A stretch of 64,000 nt of DNA from Gammaproteobacteria bacterium (GCA_021772985.1 JAJFKX010000005.1:82110-146109); one strand, 5' to 3'; counted from the first letter of the stretch, positions 1 to 11,451 are shown. Made by a program: numbers and translations. Notes: a model not told the origin generated them from the sequence alone.

Positions 1-320
1 ACCAAGGTCACAAAAATCAGCTTGCCGCCGCGCTTTTCTGCCGCGGAAGCGCGTGCCGCATCGACCAGAATTTGCCGCATGGCCTGACCGGCACAGGCAA
101 AAAAGTGCTGTCGGTTGACCACATCCAATTTCTGCGCGCCCACCATTTTAAGAAACAGTTCATTGACCAATGCGGTGGCGGTCAGAGCTTGATTGGATGC
201 ATGGCCGATACGGCTGCGTGCCAGTATCTTCAACTCCGAATGCAAACGGCTGAACACATCGCTCAACGCGCCTTTGGAGCCAGCGGTTACCTGATTAAGA
301 AGCTTGGTAATCTCTGCCAT
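1..320 (-). CDS. ECF-like RNA polymerase sigma factor, TIGR02999 type (3' part outside window)
   Basis: The minus strand reads in frame from an ATG at 320 to the window edge, giving 106 residues without a stop. The start is MAEITKLLN; further on come ALTATALVNELFLKMV and FFACAGQAMRQILVDAAR, followed by a basic AAEKRGGK stretch. This is the region-2 signature of the sigma-70 family called TIGR02999 (ECF-like factors). Region 4, which recognises the -35 element, must lie left of the window. Members of this family are often followed by a serine/threonine protein kinase with TPR repeats, so such a gene may come next to the left; that is inference. The start is supported by family alignment only, since no clear Shine-Dalgarno precedes it. 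Confidence 0.85.
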   Translation of the reverse strand, partial: MAEITKLLNQVTAGSKGALSDVFSRLHSELKILARSRIGHASNQALTATALVNELFLKMVGAQKLDVVNRQHFFACAGQAMRQILVDAARASAAEKRGGKLIFVTL

Positions 321-444
321 GTATGTAATCAGCTTACCGGGTAAGCCAGAGTGTAGTCTGATGTGACCGATTTGCCCAGTCGGTTAGCCCACATATTGCC
401 TGGGTTGTCGCGAATCCTGGGCTATCTGGCTTTTTCAGTATCGG

Positions 445-1020
445 CTAACGACGAAGTTTATTAATCCGCTGCAAGCGCCCATCCCTGAAAATCAATTCCC
501 GGTCACTGGCGCGCCTGCCAAAGGTATAAACCCAACGGGTTTCATCAACAATAAACCCCGGAGTGCCGGCAAGATAAGGAGAGTGATACAAAAACGGCTC
601 GCTGCGGTATTCAAAATCCGGTGAGCCGCATTTGGCAAATACTTCGCCGATGCTGTTACCTGCATTAGCCAGGTCCTGGGCTGAACAACGCCTTGATCCG
701 GGCTCAAAAGAAACACCATGTTCCAATTCGTCCACTCGCTCCAGGTATCCATTCCGAAACACCAGTCGCCGGATCAACTTACGCGATCCGAAGTTAATCA
801 GCCAGGCTTCATAACCACCGTGCAGGTGTACATACCCATAAGGGTCGGCATAATTCCAGCGTTCAATAAAAAACGGCTCCGGACAGACCTGAGCCACCTG
901 ATAACTTAAATCACCCTGTTTAATCAAATGCCGGCCACAATAAAGCGACGCCAGTGCATCCAGCGAAAACAAGCACAATGCCAGCACCATGACCAAGGTG
1001 GAAAAACCAGAGCGTTTCAT
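445..1020 (-). CDS. Exported DUF2845 family protein
   Basis: The 191-residue protein has an N-terminal signal peptide (basic MKRS, then a hydrophobic stretch ending near LDALAS). The mature part contains CGRHLIKQGD near the start and CGSPDF further on, and twice shows the pattern of an aromatic W/Y-x-FG segment followed by R.L.FR.G.L..I. These are features of the DUF2845 family, small periplasmic proteins of unknown function in gammaproteobacteria. It lies 84 bases downstream of tldE on the same strand and could be co-transcribed, but nothing links the functions. Confidence 0.75.
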   Translation of the reverse strand: MKRSGFSTLVMVLALCLFSLDALASLYCGRHLIKQGDLSYQVAQVCPEPFFIERWNYADPYGYVHLHGGYEAWLINFGSRKLIRRLVFRNGYLERVDELEHGVSFEPGSRRCSAQDLANAGNSIGEVFAKCGSPDFEYRSEPFLYHSPYLAGTPGFIVDETRWVYTFGRRASDRELIFRDGRLQRINKLRR

Positions 1021-1104
1021 AGCCTCAGTTTAGCGAATCCAGGTTAACAGTTTCTGAATTGGCTGAAAGAACATCATCCCGGCACCACCCAACTGCTGCT
1101 CCAA

Positions 1105-2481
1105 TCAACCACCGGCAATGATCATCGGCGCCAACAACCACGATGGTGACTGCTCATTTCTGCGTGTATCCATATCGTTGCCGACGGCAATAACATTGGC
1201 AAACATATCACGCAGGCTGCCGGCGATAGTGACTTCTTCCACCGGTTGCACAAACTCACCATTTTCAACCCAGAAACCGCTGGCGCCACGGGAATAATCA
1301 CCGGTGACGGTATTCACCCCCTGGCCCATCACATCGGTAACAATCAGGCCGGTATTCATTTCCGCAACCAGTTCATCAAAATCGGCCGTGCCGGGTTGCA
1401 CTTGTAAATTCCGCACCCCACCGGCGTTTCCGGTACAAGCCAGGCCCAAACGTCGGGCGGAATAAGTGCTGAGCACATAACGCTCCAACACACCCGCTTT
1501 CACCAGGGCATTGCACTGGCCGGTGGCAACGCCATCACTGTCAAAACTGCTGCTGTTGACGCCGCATCGCTGGTGCGGATTTTCACTAATGTTGAGAAAT
1601 TCCGGGAAAATCTGCTGACCGGCATGATCTTGCAAAAATGACGCCTTGCGATACAACGCGCCACCGGAAACCGCACTTAACAGATGCCCCAGCAGGCTGA
1701 TGGCTACCTCAGGTGTAAACAACACCGGCGCCTGTGTGGTTTTTATTGGCCGAGAACCCAAACGGCGAACGGTACGCTCTGCTGCTTTTTTACCTATTGC
1801 TTCAGCATTTTGCAAGGCTGAAAACCGGCGTGCACTGGACCAGGCGTAATCACGCTGCATAGCGTCAGGGTTTGCTTTTTCAGCGGCCACCAGCACCACG
1901 CTCTGATAATAATTGGTACCCTGTTGGCTGCCGATAAAACCATGGCTGTTGCCATAGATACCCATTGCCTGGCTGGTGCTGACGCTAGCGCCTTCAGAGT
2001 TGATAATTCTGGCGTCTGCTTCGCGGCCGATCTGTTCAATGCTCTGGGCCCGCTCGATCAGCTCATCAGCGGTTAATTCCTGCGGATGCCACAGATCCAA
2101 TTCATGAAAAACGGTAGCCATTTGCTCAGCATCAGCCAGACCCGCAGCCGGATCAGGTTCGGTATGGATGGCTATCGCCCAGGCTTGCGCTACTGCTTCC
2201 AAAATACTGCCGGGACGAATATCACCACAGCTGGCAGAGCCCTTGCGTTGTCCGTTATATACTGCAACCGACATCGTCCGGTCGCGATGGTGCTCCACGG
2301 TTTCCACTTCACCCAGCCTGACCGTTAGTGATAAACCCTGTTGTGCGGATACTCCGGCTTCGGCTGAGTCAGCACCCAGACTGCGCGCATGATCAAGCGC
2401 AATTGCGATTGCATCACGTAATTCTGCGGCATCGAAAGCACCCGTTGATTCGTGAGTATCCACAATAGATTGATTAGACAT
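1105..2481 (-). CDS. pmbA: TldE/PmbA subunit of the TldD-TldE metalloprotease
   Basis: The 458-residue protein has the PmbA/TldE architecture: an N-terminal domain with ADSAEAGVS and a beta-barrel C-terminal domain containing GVATGQCNALVKAGVLERYVL split by short loops, and the late motif MGQGVNTVTGDYSRGASGFW. TldE is the non-catalytic partner that forms a heterodimer with TldD. The pair clips unfolded peptides and, in Escherichia coli, matures microcin B17 and degrades CcdA. It is divergent from darP (180 bases between them), the same arrangement as in E. coli. Its partner tldD lies only 0.7 kb away on the far side of darP, whereas the two subunit genes are unlinked in E. coli. Confidence 0.95.
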   Translation of the reverse strand: MSNQSIVDTHESTGAFDAAELRDAIAIALDHARSLGADSAEAGVSAQQGLSLTVRLGEVETVEHHRDRTMSVAVYNGQRKGSASCGDIRPGSILEAVAQAWAIAIHTEPDPAAGLADAEQMATVFHELDLWHPQELTADELIERAQSIEQIGREADARIINSEGASVSTSQAMGIYGNSHGFIGSQQGTNYYQSVVLVAAEKANPDAMQRDYAWSSARRFSALQNAEAIGKKAAERTVRRLGSRPIKTTQAPVLFTPEVAISLLGHLLSAVSGGALYRKASFLQDHAGQQIFPEFLNISENPHQRCGVNSSSFDSDGVATGQCNALVKAGVLERYVLSTYSARRLGLACTGNAGGVRNLQVQPGTADFDELVAEMNTGLIVTDVMGQGVNTVTGDYSRGASGFWVENGEFVQPVEEVTIAGSLRDMFANVIAVGNDMDTRRNEQSPSWLLAPMIIAGG

Positions 2482-2661
2482 AATTCAAATTACCTTTTAA
2501 ACAGCACAGCAGCGCCCTTGAGGTGTATTTGTCAGCACCTGTGGGCTACCTTGCAATTGTTGACAATGGCCACCATTACCGGCCAAACGCGCCTTGCCAC
2601 AAGCACTGACAAACACACTGAATCCATTATTATTAGATTGATAGAGTAGTACAATAGATTG

Positions 2662-3195
2662 ATGAATGAGATTCCCGACCCACACGATAAAACCCTCAGC
2701 AAAACCCAGCGCAAGCAGGCATCTCAGGCTTTGCTGAAATTGGGCAAGGACCTTGCCGGACTGCCGAGCAAGGTATTTAATTCGTTGCAACTGGATCCAG
2801 GCTTGCGCGAAGAACTTGAGCGTTTACGCAAAATGACCAGCCATGTTGCACGTAAGCGGCAAATGCTGTTTGTCGGCAAGCTGCTGCGACGTGCTGACCC
2901 GGAACCGTTATTCAAGGCATTGGCCCTATATCAGCAGCAAGGTCGTGACCAAACTGCGCGCCAGCACCGGGTTGAACAATGGCGTGCCTATTTGCTCCAG
3001 CATGGCGATACTGCTTTAAATGAATTGATTGCAACTGATACTCAAATCGACCGACAGGTTGCCCGGCAATTAATCCGTCAGGCGCTATCTGAAGCATCCC
3101 GCGAGCGCCCCCCTGTTGCCAGCAAGAAACTTTTTCGATTGCTGCATTCAATCGACCTGCTACAAGCTTTGCCAATTGCCCCGCAATTGCCCTGA
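2662..3195 (+). CDS. darP: DarP (YjgA, DUF615) ribosome biogenesis factor
   Basis: The 177-residue protein begins MNEIPDPHDKTLSKTQRKQA, the usual opening of the DUF615/YjgA family (E(D)..SKSQ.KR), and continues with LRKMTSHVARKRQMLFVGKLLR, the conserved basic helix (given here in two pieces: LRKMTSHVARKR and QMLFVGKLLR). DarP associates with late 50S precursors and promotes their maturation. A TTG codon lies just before the ATG at 2662; the ATG is preferred. It is divergent from pmbA and ends one base before the tldD stop codon, so darP and tldD converge with no intergenic space. No terminator is visible between them. Confidence 0.93.
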   Translation: MNEIPDPHDKTLSKTQRKQASQALLKLGKDLAGLPSKVFNSLQLDPGLREELERLRKMTSHVARKRQMLFVGKLLRRADPEPLFKALALYQQQGRDQTARQHRVEQWRAYLLQHGDTALNELIATDTQIDRQVARQLIRQALSEASRERPPVASKKLFRLLHSIDLLQALPIAPQLP

Positions 3196-4638
3196 TCAAC
3201 TTTCCGTCCCACCTACGGTCAACTGATCAACTTTCAGAGTTGGTTGGCCAACACCCACCGGCAGGCTCTGACCGTCCTTTACACACACACCGATGCCTTC
3301 GTCCAAAGCAAGATCATCAGCAACCATGCTGACCCGGGTCAACACATCCGGCCCATTGCCGATTAAGGTTGCACCGCGTACCGGTGTGGTTATTTTTCCT
3401 TTCTCGATGCGATAAGCTTCACTGGCGGAAAACACAAACTTTCCTGAAGTAATATCAACTGACCCACCGGCAAAACTAACCGCATACAAGCCTTTTTCAA
3501 CCGAAGCAATAATCTCTTCCGGATGATGTGGTCCGGCCAGCATATAGGTATTGGTCATCCGCGGCATCGGCAATTGGGCAAACGATTCACGGCGGCCATT
3601 TCCGGTTGATTGCTGTCCCATCAGGCGGGCATTCAACTTATCCTGCATATAGCCCACCAAGCGGCCTTTTTCGATCAGGGTTGTGCATTGTGCCGGGCTG
3701 CCTTCATCATCCATACTTAATGAGCCCCGGCGTTGTTGCAATGTCCCGTCATCCACCACTGTACACAGCGGACTGGCCACCTGATCCCCCATTCGACCTG
3801 CAAATGCGGAAGTCCCTTTGCGGTTAAAATCACCTTCCAAACCATGCCCAATGGCTTCATGCAAAAGCACACCCGGCCAACCCGGCGCCAGCACCACCGG
3901 CATCTGTCCTGCCGGTGCATCACCTGCTCCCAGGTTAACCAAAGCTTGCCGAACAGCTTCCCGGGCAAACTTTTGCCAACGTTCCGGCCGACATAACTCC
4001 GGCAATGTGAAACGGCCTCCACCGCCTGAAGTGCCTTGTTCACGACGACCATTTTCTGTTGCTATCACATAGACACCCAGGCGTACCAGCGGCCTGATAT
4101 CACCTGCAAATGTGCCGTCACTGGCCGCTACCAGAATAGATTCATGGGTACCGGTCAGGTTGACATTGACCTGCACAATCCGGGGATCCAATGCCCGAAT
4201 GAAAGCATCAATTTCGCGCAGCAAAGCCACTTTGTCTGCAGCATCCATGCTGCTGACCGGGTCGTTATCCGGGTATAGCGGTTGAATATTGTTTTTCCGC
4301 CAGGCCTGCACCTGACCATTGTGCCCCGCCCGGGCAATACTGCGTGCCGATTTAGCCGCTTCCAGTAAAGCCGGCAGATGGATATCATCGGCGTAAGCAA
4401 AACCCGTTTTTTCACCGCTGTTGGCGCGTACGCCGACACCCTGTTCAACGCTGTAATTGCCGGCTCGTACCAGGCCATCTTCGAGCGCCCAGGATTCCGA
4501 ATGGGCATGCTGAAAATACAATTCCCCGGCATCTACTGCTGGCCCCATCAAGGCATCCAAAACCTGCTGCAATTGACGCTGGTCAACACCTGCAGGCGCT
4601 AGAATATTATTTTGTGCTTGTTCTAAGGCAGTACTCAT
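3196..4638 (-). CDS. tldD: TldD catalytic subunit of the TldD-TldE metalloprotease
   Basis: The 480-residue protein has the zinc motif [11 protein letters not shown] at about residue 260, which is the HExxxH signature of TldD, and conserved flanking segments FAYADDI and [12 protein letters not shown]. Together with TldE (pmbA at 1105) it forms a peptidase whose active site sits inside the heterodimer. The ATG overlaps the yhdP stop codon by four bases (ATGA), so the two genes are translationally coupled. It is the last gene of the run rng-yhdP-tldD, a gene order shared with E. coli. Confidence 0.96.
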   Translation of the reverse strand: MSTALEQAQNNILAPAGVDQRQLQQVLDALMGPAVDAGELYFQHAHSESWALEDGLVRAGNYSVEQGVGVRANSGEKTGFAYADDIHLPALLEAAKSARSIARAGHNGQVQAWRKNNIQPLYPDNDPVSSMDAADKVALLREIDAFIRALDPRIVQVNVNLTGTHESILVAASDGTFAGDIRPLVRLGVYVIATENGRREQGTSGGGGRFTLPELCRPERWQKFAREAVRQALVNLGAGDAPAGQMPVVLAPGWPGVLLHEAIGHGLEGDFNRKGTSAFAGRMGDQVASPLCTVVDDGTLQQRRGSLSMDDEGSPAQCTTLIEKGRLVGYMQDKLNARLMGQQSTGNGRRESFAQLPMPRMTNTYMLAGPHHPEEIIASVEKGLYAVSFAGGSVDITSGKFVFSASEAYRIEKGKITTPVRGATLIGNGPDVLTRVSMVADDLALDEGIGVCVKDGQSLPVGVGQPTLKVDQLTVGGTES

Positions 4639-7600
4639 TTATATCCCTGGGGTTGTTCAATATTGTCATCTAATGGCTGCACAGCAGACTCCTGAGGCAT
4701 TCCGGGCAACCTACTGTCCGGCTCAACCCGATTGACCGTTGGCGCATCGGCTATTGCCCGTAAGTGTGGCTCGGCCCATGGCCCGGTCACTGCATATTTG
4801 ATTTCAGCCAGGCCGCCAAACGACCCGCCTAAAAGACCCTGCAGTGCAAATCCGGCGCCCGCTCCAATCGGCCCACCGGCAATCGCTCCCAGCAGTGGCA
4901 AGGCAACACTGACACCTGGTTCAACTGTGACCAGTTGATCATATTCACCACGGATCAAATCTGTTTCACCGGTGATGCTGATTTTTGCAGCTGCTGAATT
5001 AATCACAATGCCGCTGGTCCGGGCAATACCGGCATGGAATACTAATATGCCGCCGGCGCGGTCAAAATCCAGCCCTTCAGCAAAAACATCACTGAAATCC
5101 AGGAACAATCTGCGCGGCAAGGCCTGCAGACTGATAAGACCAAGCACTCTACCGGCACCAGGCGCCGCCTGGGGAATCACGCCTGCGCCTGCCTCGATGG
5201 TCAATTTTCCGTCCATTCTCTGCAAGCTTAACTCACCGATACTGCCGGGCCAGGAAGATTCCAGCATCAAGGTGAGCTGGCTGCCTTCCACCAACCGCTC
5301 ATAGTCCATAGCCTCCAGCAGGTCACCGGTGTTATCGGTATCCAGCCGCAGCTTCAAATTTGAACTAACCCCTTTATCGGTACGCCGCCAGCCACCACTG
5401 CCGGTCAATGTTAATACATCGGAACGTGCTTCCAGGGTGTCGATTACCATGCCATCGAAACGCGGCAGAATTTCGACCCTGGTTTGCCCCAATGGAATAC
5501 CATGCCAGGTCAGGTCATCACAGATAAGATGCAGCGTAAGCCAATCAATCCGTTCCTCATCCAATACAGGTGGGCGTTCTTCTATCAGCATTTCATGCCC
5601 GGATGATTGCTGATTGGTTACCAGCGGCTTAGGTACATCCAGACGTTTCAGGTTGGTATCGATCACCCAGCTATGGTCACTGATGGCAAAACTGACCTCT
5701 CCCTCAACACTTTCACCATCCAATTGCAGAACGCGTTGAGTTTCGACCAGACCTTCCAGGGTTTCCACCAGCCGTTCGGTGTAATCCAACCGGGTATTTC
5801 CGAACACCCGCCTGTCCATCACCAACTGCTCAGCGTCCAAATGCAATTCCGGCACCAGATTTTGTACCGGGATATCCCCTGCATCGGTGGTTCCGACAAT
5901 ATTCGAAGCCATGCCCATCCACCCCAATGGATCAAATACCGCCGTCTGCCCGGACAACATGACTTTACCCAATTCCACCGTCGGCGGTGGCGGCGCCAGC
6001 ACGCCCGGTAAGCGGAACTGTGCATTGGCACCGGCAATATCACGTGATGCTTGTTGCAGCATTCGCAGCCTTAAAATATCGGCATAATCAATGGCAATAT
6101 TGCGCTCACCACCGCCCAACTCCCAATCAATCGCTAATAATTTGCTGTCTGCCGAAAATTTTTCCAATGGCGCTGGCATACGCAGTTCGGTGCCCATTAA
6201 ATCAGTGCTCAGCAGCACTCTGGGTATATCTCGTGAAATCAGCAGCCGCAGCAACCATTCACTCTCACCTGATATCAGTTGTCTGACATACGGTTGCTCG
6301 GGTAAAGCTGTGGCAACAATATGTTGTGCAGGATAATGACCCTGTAAATGTATTTCCGGCCCTTCATCGGTGGTCACCCAACGAAGCTTTGATTCATGCC
6401 CACCCCATAATGCCTGCAATTGACTATCCACTATGCCGGACTCATCAAAACCCAAATTTCCTTCGATACCCGAAACGGTTAATAAACTGGCTTTTGCGGT
6501 CAACTGCTGTAACTCGGCTTTCCCCTGTGCCCAAATCAAACGTGAGCGTTGGCGCAAATCCAATGCCAATGAAGTAGTCACCAATACCGGACCTTCAAGT
6601 TCAAAATCACGCTCAGCCAGACCTCTGGTGCCGCCTAGCGGCATGATCGCCAGCAAGTCCAATACGGCCGCAGCATCTGTGTCCATTTGTGCTGTCAGCT
6701 CCAATATCGGATCAGCTACGATGTCATTGATCTGAATAGTCAGGTCAGAAACCGGAATACCGGACACGCTGCCATCGGCACTGGTGGTTTCCAATTGATC
6801 TCCCTGCATCACCACCCTTGCTTCCACCTGATTGGCAACTGGCCAGTTACGCCCGTAGTTCAGATCGACCGAGTCCAGGGTTACACCGGCAACCAGCTGG
6901 CCATGCTCAGGCTCGAGTGGCCAGTTCTCCGGATATCCACGCAATGAGGCGCTGACATCACGCCAATAACCGCCCAGCATTGATCGGGATATCCACTCAT
7001 TCGCGCCTTTGGGTTGTTCCTGATAGGGAAGATAGTTCTTGACCTGGGTGGCCAGTATGCTACCGATACCAGCATGAATATCCAACCAGATTCGATCATT
7101 CACCCAAGCCGCGTGGCCACCCATCTGTAAATCAAAATCCCCACTGTCCCAGTGACCCGATTGCGCATGTGCGAACCAATTCCTGCCATGCTGTTCCAGT
7201 ATCAGCTTCAACTCCAGCTGTTCCACTGGATAAGGTGCTTTGGTAAAGCCGGGAATATCGCATAAACCTGCTTGACTGCTGATATTGAGTGCGCCTAACT
7301 GCTGTTGCATAACCAGCTCCAGGCTCAGCGGACCACACAGCAGGCTATCGGTTGTCTGCTCAGCAGCACCCAGCCGGCTGCTATCAAGATAAATTTCATC
7401 ACCTTTGAACTCGGCCAACAACACTTTGCCTTGCCGGTCCATAGCCAGTTTTAAGCCCTGCAGTTGGCCTTGCAATTTCAGCTTCTGGCTGGCTTCCGGC
7501 AACAGCCATTGCTGCCAGGTCTGCAACTGCTCCAGTGGCAGCGATCCAGCTGCAATTGACCACCCATGGTGTTTTTCATCATCAGCATTGCTGCCGACTT

Positions 7601-8621
7601 CCAGCCAGGTGCCTGACAGGCTGTCACGATCAAATGCCAGATTCTCCAGCTCCAATGCCCACTGACCCTGATCAAATTGAGCGTTAACATCGGCTGCCAT
7701 AAATGCCGCCGGCTGTTGGTCGGGGAATGATCCAGACAGCTGAATATGTCCGGTAACCTCCAGTTGCTGATCACGCCTCCAATCAAACCACAACTCTGCT
7801 TCTGCTTCTGCCGGGTTGTTGATGACTGAGGTTATGGCTTCCGGCATAATCGCCATCCACGGTTGCAACGACTGGCGCTGCGATCGAAAATAGCCCTGCA
7901 TGGATTGCAGCTCATTATCAGCATGCAACAGTAACCTTAGCACTGCTTCCGCATCCTGATCGCCATCCGGTTGCAAACGCGCGGCCAGCTGAAAGCGGCT
8001 GCCGGTATTTGCTGGAAGCTCACCACTGCTGTTTTGTTGTTCAGGCACCTGTGCGATGGATACCTGCGGTAGCAGGATCATGCGTGCATAGTTGGTGACT
8101 TGATCTTTTAATTGGATCCGGGCATCCACCAATTGCATATCCACGCGGCGAAGCAATGTTGTTATGTTTTTAGTCTGTTGCTGATCGTCACCGGCATGGT
8201 TCCCCAACCCCATCAAGCTCCATTCAGCCGCGCTGGAGCGTGTCAGAATCAATTCCGCACCAGATATTTCCATGCGCAAACTGTTTCGTTCAGGTCGAAA
8301 CCAGGTTAATGGATCAAACTGCAGCCTGACTTGTTGCAGTTGCAGTGCGTCACCTGCAGCACCAACAGCCACACCTTCCAGCTGCAGGTGTGGTCGACTG
8401 CCATCCCACCCGGCAGATACCTCATTGATACTGACCGGCGTCTCCAACTGCTCACTCAGGTAGGCGCTTAATCTCGGATTCAGATGGTTTGCATAGGGCG
8501 CCAATAAACGACCCAGACCGGTCAGCACCGCCGCACTGATTACCAGCAAAAAAGCGGCTGTCCAGAATATACTGCGAATCCGTCGCCAGATACGACGGCT
8601 GCGTTGGCGTTGTTTAGTCAC
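4635..8621 (-). CDS. yhdP: YhdP, AsmA-like lipid transport protein
   Basis: This is a 1328-residue protein with a basic N-terminus, one transmembrane anchor (about residues 18-40, hydrophobic [17 protein letters not shown]) and a long periplasmic beta-rich body with DUF3971 and AsmA-like C-terminal parts, including the glycine-rich segment [20 protein letters not shown] near residue 1250. YhdP belongs to the bridge-like AsmA proteins that move phospholipid between the inner and outer membranes, together with TamB and YdbH. The length fits the family. The start is a GTG at 8621. It lies between rng and tldD, as in E. coli. Confidence 0.93.
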   Translation of the reverse strand: MTKQRQRSRRIWRRIRSIFWTAAFLLVISAAVLTGLGRLLAPYANHLNPRLSAYLSEQLETPVSINEVSAGWDGSRPHLQLEGVAVGAAGDALQLQQVRLQFDPLTWFRPERNSLRMEISGAELILTRSSAAEWSLMGLGNHAGDDQQQTKNITTLLRRVDMQLVDARIQLKDQVTNYARMILLPQVSIAQVPEQQNSSGELPANTGSRFQLAARLQPDGDQDAEAVLRLLLHADNELQSMQGYFRSQRQSLQPWMAIMPEAITSVINNPAEAEAELWFDWRRDQQLEVTGHIQLSGSFPDQQPAAFMAADVNAQFDQGQWALELENLAFDRDSLSGTWLEVGSNADDEKHHGWSIAAGSLPLEQLQTWQQWLLPEASQKLKLQGQLQGLKLAMDRQGKVLLAEFKGDEIYLDSSRLGAAEQTTDSLLCGPLSLELVMQQQLGALNISSQAGLCDIPGFTKAPYPVEQLELKLILEQHGRNWFAHAQSGHWDSGDFDLQMGGHAAWVNDRIWLDIHAGIGSILATQVKNYLPYQEQPKGANEWISRSMLGGYWRDVSASLRGYPENWPLEPEHGQLVAGVTLDSVDLNYGRNWPVANQVEARVVMQGDQLETTSADGSVSGIPVSDLTIQINDIVADPILELTAQMDTDAAAVLDLLAIMPLGGTRGLAERDFELEGPVLVTTSLALDLRQRSRLIWAQGKAELQQLTAKASLLTVSGIEGNLGFDESGIVDSQLQALWGGHESKLRWVTTDEGPEIHLQGHYPAQHIVATALPEQPYVRQLISGESEWLLRLLISRDIPRVLLSTDLMGTELRMPAPLEKFSADSKLLAIDWELGGGERNIAIDYADILRLRMLQQASRDIAGANAQFRLPGVLAPPPPTVELGKVMLSGQTAVFDPLGWMGMASNIVGTTDAGDIPVQNLVPELHLDAEQLVMDRRVFGNTRLDYTERLVETLEGLVETQRVLQLDGESVEGEVSFAISDHSWVIDTNLKRLDVPKPLVTNQQSSGHEMLIEERPPVLDEERIDWLTLHLICDDLTWHGIPLGQTRVEILPRFDGMVIDTLEARSDVLTLTGSGGWRRTDKGVSSNLKLRLDTDNTGDLLEAMDYERLVEGSQLTLMLESSWPGSIGELSLQRMDGKLTIEAGAGVIPQAAPGAGRVLGLISLQALPRRLFLDFSDVFAEGLDFDRAGGILVFHAGIARTSGIVINSAAAKISITGETDLIRGEYDQLVTVEPGVSVALPLLGAIAGGPIGAGAGFALQGLLGGSFGGLAEIKYAVTGPWAEPHLRAIADAPTVNRVEPDSRLPGMPQESAVQPLDDNIEQPQGYK

Positions 8622-8744
8622 GCCGACTGAGCAGTATTAGCACGCTGAATATCAATCAGGTCACCTCTGAACAGGCTTGAGACAGCAGCGATTGCAGGCT
8701 TTTTCATGATCGATTTGCGTGTTAACTCCAGACTCGTAACAAGC

Positions 8745-10253
8745 TTAGAGCAGCACAACATCAAACTGTTCCTGAGGATATTGATCATCAGCCTGAAATC
8801 GAATGTATTTACCCAGGCTTTCTTCCAATTCCGCGATCGTGGTTGAGTGCTCATCCCGAATACGGTCAACAACCCTGGTCGCGGCCAACACCCGCAGTTC
8901 ACGAGCATCAAATTGTTGTACTGCACGAACAATTTCACGCAATATTTCCGAGCATACTGTTTCCACACTTTTGATCAAACCATGTCCACTGCAGGTTGGG
9001 CAGGGTTCACACAATCTGTTACCCAGGCTACCGGTGGTCCGTTTGCGGGTCATTTCCACCAAACCCAAATCCGAAAAGCCATGTATCGATGTACGCGCAT
9101 GGTCCAACTCAAGTGCTCGCTCCAACGTCAGCAAAACCTGTTCACGGTGTTGTTCATCCTGCATATCAATGAAATCAAGAATGATAATACCGCTAAGGTT
9201 ACGCAAACGTAATTGGCGGGCTATTGCCTGGGTAGCTTCCAGATTGGTTTTAAATACGGTCTCTTCAAGATTCCGGTAACCGACAAACCCGCCGGTATTC
9301 ACATCAACGGTGCTCATCGCTTCAGTTTGCTCAGTAATCAGATAGCCACCCGACTTCAAGCGGGTCAGTGGCTGCAGCGCATTTTCAATTTCATCATCCA
9401 CTGTATACAAATCAAAGATCGGCCGCCGCCCCTGGTAATGTTCCAGCCGGTCGAGCCAACCCGCCATGAACTGACGGGCAAACTGCCCAACATGCTCATA
9501 GATTGCAATATCATCTATCCGCACCTTTTCCACACCGGCATGCATAAAGTCGCGCAGCGCCCGCAATGGCAGTGATAAATCTTCGTAAACACAATCGCCG
9601 GGGTTTGCAGCAGCGATACGTTTCTGGATACTGGCCCAAACCCGGCGCAGGTAGGTCATGTCATCAGCCAGCGCCTGATGTCCAACGCCTTCTGCATTGG
9701 TACGCAAAATAAATCCGAATGGATGAGCCTGCGATTGCGCTTCACTGGCCAATTGTTCGCTGACCAGATTGCGCAACCGCTCACGTTCGTCAACATCCTC
9801 AATCCGCATCGAAACACCGATGTTATGCGCATCAGGCAATAACACCAGAAAACGCGAAGGGATACTGATTTGCGTGGTTAAACGCGCCCCTTTGTTACCA
9901 ATTGGATCTTTGATGACCTGCACCAGAACTTCCTGTCCCTGGCGCAATAATTCAGTGATTTTATATTCAGGCGGCTGTTCTTCACCACCGGGCTGAATGG
10001 CCACATCCAGTTCTGATTCGACATCTTCCCGAGCAATATCACTGGCATGTAAAAACGCCGTTCTATCCAGGCCGATGTCAACAAATGCGGCCTGCATTCC
10101 AGGTAATACTCTTGATACCCGACCTTGATAAACATTACCCACACAGGAATAGTGGCTGCGGCGTTCAATATGAACTTCCTGCACCATGCCATTTTCGATC
10201 ACGGCTACCCGTGATTCTGTCGGGGTTACATTAATTAGGATTTCTTCACTCAC
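8745..10253 (-). CDS. rng: Ribonuclease G
   Basis: The 502-residue protein has an S1 RNA-binding domain at about residues 39-120 (GNVYQGRVSRVLPGMQAAFV), the catalytic-domain metal-site aspartates in STVDVNTGGFVG (about 316) and LDFIDM (about 361), and the zinc-link CPTCSGHG near residue 410. It processes the 5' end of 16S rRNA and degrades mRNA. The length matches RNase G rather than the much longer RNase E, since the C-terminal scaffold is absent. The start is GTG at 10253, with GAGG seven bases upstream. A 123-base gap separates it from yhdP. Confidence 0.95.
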   Translation of the reverse strand: MSEEILINVTPTESRVAVIENGMVQEVHIERRSHYSCVGNVYQGRVSRVLPGMQAAFVDIGLDRTAFLHASDIAREDVESELDVAIQPGGEEQPPEYKITELLRQGQEVLVQVIKDPIGNKGARLTTQISIPSRFLVLLPDAHNIGVSMRIEDVDERERLRNLVSEQLASEAQSQAHPFGFILRTNAEGVGHQALADDMTYLRRVWASIQKRIAAANPGDCVYEDLSLPLRALRDFMHAGVEKVRIDDIAIYEHVGQFARQFMAGWLDRLEHYQGRRPIFDLYTVDDEIENALQPLTRLKSGGYLITEQTEAMSTVDVNTGGFVGYRNLEETVFKTNLEATQAIARQLRLRNLSGIIILDFIDMQDEQHREQVLLTLERALELDHARTSIHGFSDLGLVEMTRKRTTGSLGNRLCEPCPTCSGHGLIKSVETVCSEILREIVRAVQQFDARELRVLAATRVVDRIRDEHSTTIAELEESLGKYIRFQADDQYPQEQFDVVLL

Positions 10254-10386
10254 CTGGAGGCCTCTACCAATGCTGGTTCGGTTGTAAGTTGACCGCTCAG
10301 AATAACCTCAAGATACTGTACTGGAAAGCTTTTTAACTGATTGGGCATTCACTTGTTCTTCTCCAGGTTGCTATTAACTGATGTTA

Positions 10387-10971
10387 TCAGCGCCCGAATT
10401 CACGCAATAACTTTTCAGTTTCGACCAGTGGCAGGCCAACCACACCACTAAAACTGCCGGATAAATGCTCAACCAACATTGCCCCACGCCCTTGCAAGGC
10501 ATAACCACCTGCTTTGTCTAAAGGTTCACCAGTAGCAACGTAACGACTGATTACCTGATCGGTTAAGAATGAAAAAGTTACCCGACTGGTTTGCAAACAA
10601 TGTTGTAGTTGCAACTCACCCCGAATATGGCTGGCGACCGCAACAGCCGTCATCACCTGGTGTGTTTTACCTGATAACAGCCGCAGAAAACGCACCGCCT
10701 CCAAACAATCCCTGGGTTTTCCCAGAACCCGCTGGTTAATCACTACAATGGTATCTGCAGCCAACACTTTGCGCTGCGGCAATAAGCTGGCGACCATGGT
10801 TGCTTTTTCTTGTGCCATCCGCACTACATACTCAACCGGTGATTCACCAGGATGTTGCTGTTCATCAATATCCGCCGGCAAAACCTCATGTGCAATCCCC
10901 ACCGTTTGCAGTAATTCGGTTCGGCGTGGGGATGCTGAAGCCAACACAATGGCCTGTTGTCCTGTCTTCAT
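10387..10971 (-). CDS. maf: Maf-type nucleoside triphosphate pyrophosphatase (YhdE)
   Basis: The 194-residue protein carries the Maf signature ASASPRRTELL at its N-terminus, the KVLAADTIVV motif with the catalytic aspartate near residue 70, and GKPRD plus LSGKTHQV further on. Maf enzymes hydrolyse dTTP, UTP and modified pyrimidine nucleotides to monophosphates; the YhdE branch is the one found next to rng and cafA-type genes. It sits three bases after the rlmH stop on the same strand and is probably co-transcribed with rsfS and rlmH. Confidence 0.93.
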   Translation of the reverse strand: MKTGQQAIVLASASPRRTELLQTVGIAHEVLPADIDEQQHPGESPVEYVVRMAQEKATMVASLLPQRKVLAADTIVVINQRVLGKPRDCLEAVRFLRLLSGKTHQVMTAVAVASHIRGELQLQHCLQTSRVTFSFLTDQVISRYVATGEPLDKAGGYALQGRGAMLVEHLSGSFSGVVGLPLVETEKLLREFGR

Positions 10972-10974
10972 ACG

Positions 10975-11442
10975 TTAACCGCGATGGTAGGGATGATTGA
11001 TGGTAATCGTATATGCCCGATACAATTGCTCGGCAAGTATCACCCGTACCAAATGGTGCGGATAAGTCAGATCACCCAACGACCAGAGCACATCAGCCTG
11101 TTGCAATACATGTTGCGAATGGCCATCCGCGCCGCCGATAAGAAAAGCACAATCACGCCCGGCGCTTTGCCAGCGGCTCAGTTTGCTGGCGAGCTGCCTG
11201 GTATTCCACCGCTGTCCATTGCCATCCATAACTATCCGATAACAATCTTTACTGCGCTGCAGCAGCTTATCGCCTTCCTGTTGTTGCGCATGTAGGATAT
11301 CCGCATCGTTACGGCGTACTACTGGAGGGATAGCAATCAATTCCAGTTGCAGATGTTTGGGCAATCGCTTGGCATATTCCGCCCAGCCGGAGTTGATCCA
11401 GGCTGGCGGGTTACCACTGACAGTCAGAACCCGTAAGCGCAC
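10975..11442 (-). CDS. rlmH: RlmH, 23S rRNA pseudouridine-1915 N3-methyltransferase
   Basis: The 155-residue protein has the normal RlmH length and the SPOUT-knot segment CAFLIGGADGHSQHV at about residue 100, followed by LSLG-like and YRAYTI elements at the C-terminus (PHHLVRVILAEQLYRA). RlmH methylates pseudouridine 1915 in helix 69 of 23S rRNA on assembled 70S ribosomes. It lies nine bases downstream of rsfS, its usual partner, and immediately upstream of maf. Confidence 0.96.
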   Translation of the reverse strand: MRLRVLTVSGNPPAWINSGWAEYAKRLPKHLQLELIAIPPVVRRNDADILHAQQQEGDKLLQRSKDCYRIVMDGNGQRWNTRQLASKLSRWQSAGRDCAFLIGGADGHSQHVLQQADVLWSLGDLTYPHHLVRVILAEQLYRAYTITINHPYHRG

Positions 11443-11451
11443 CCGAAATTA

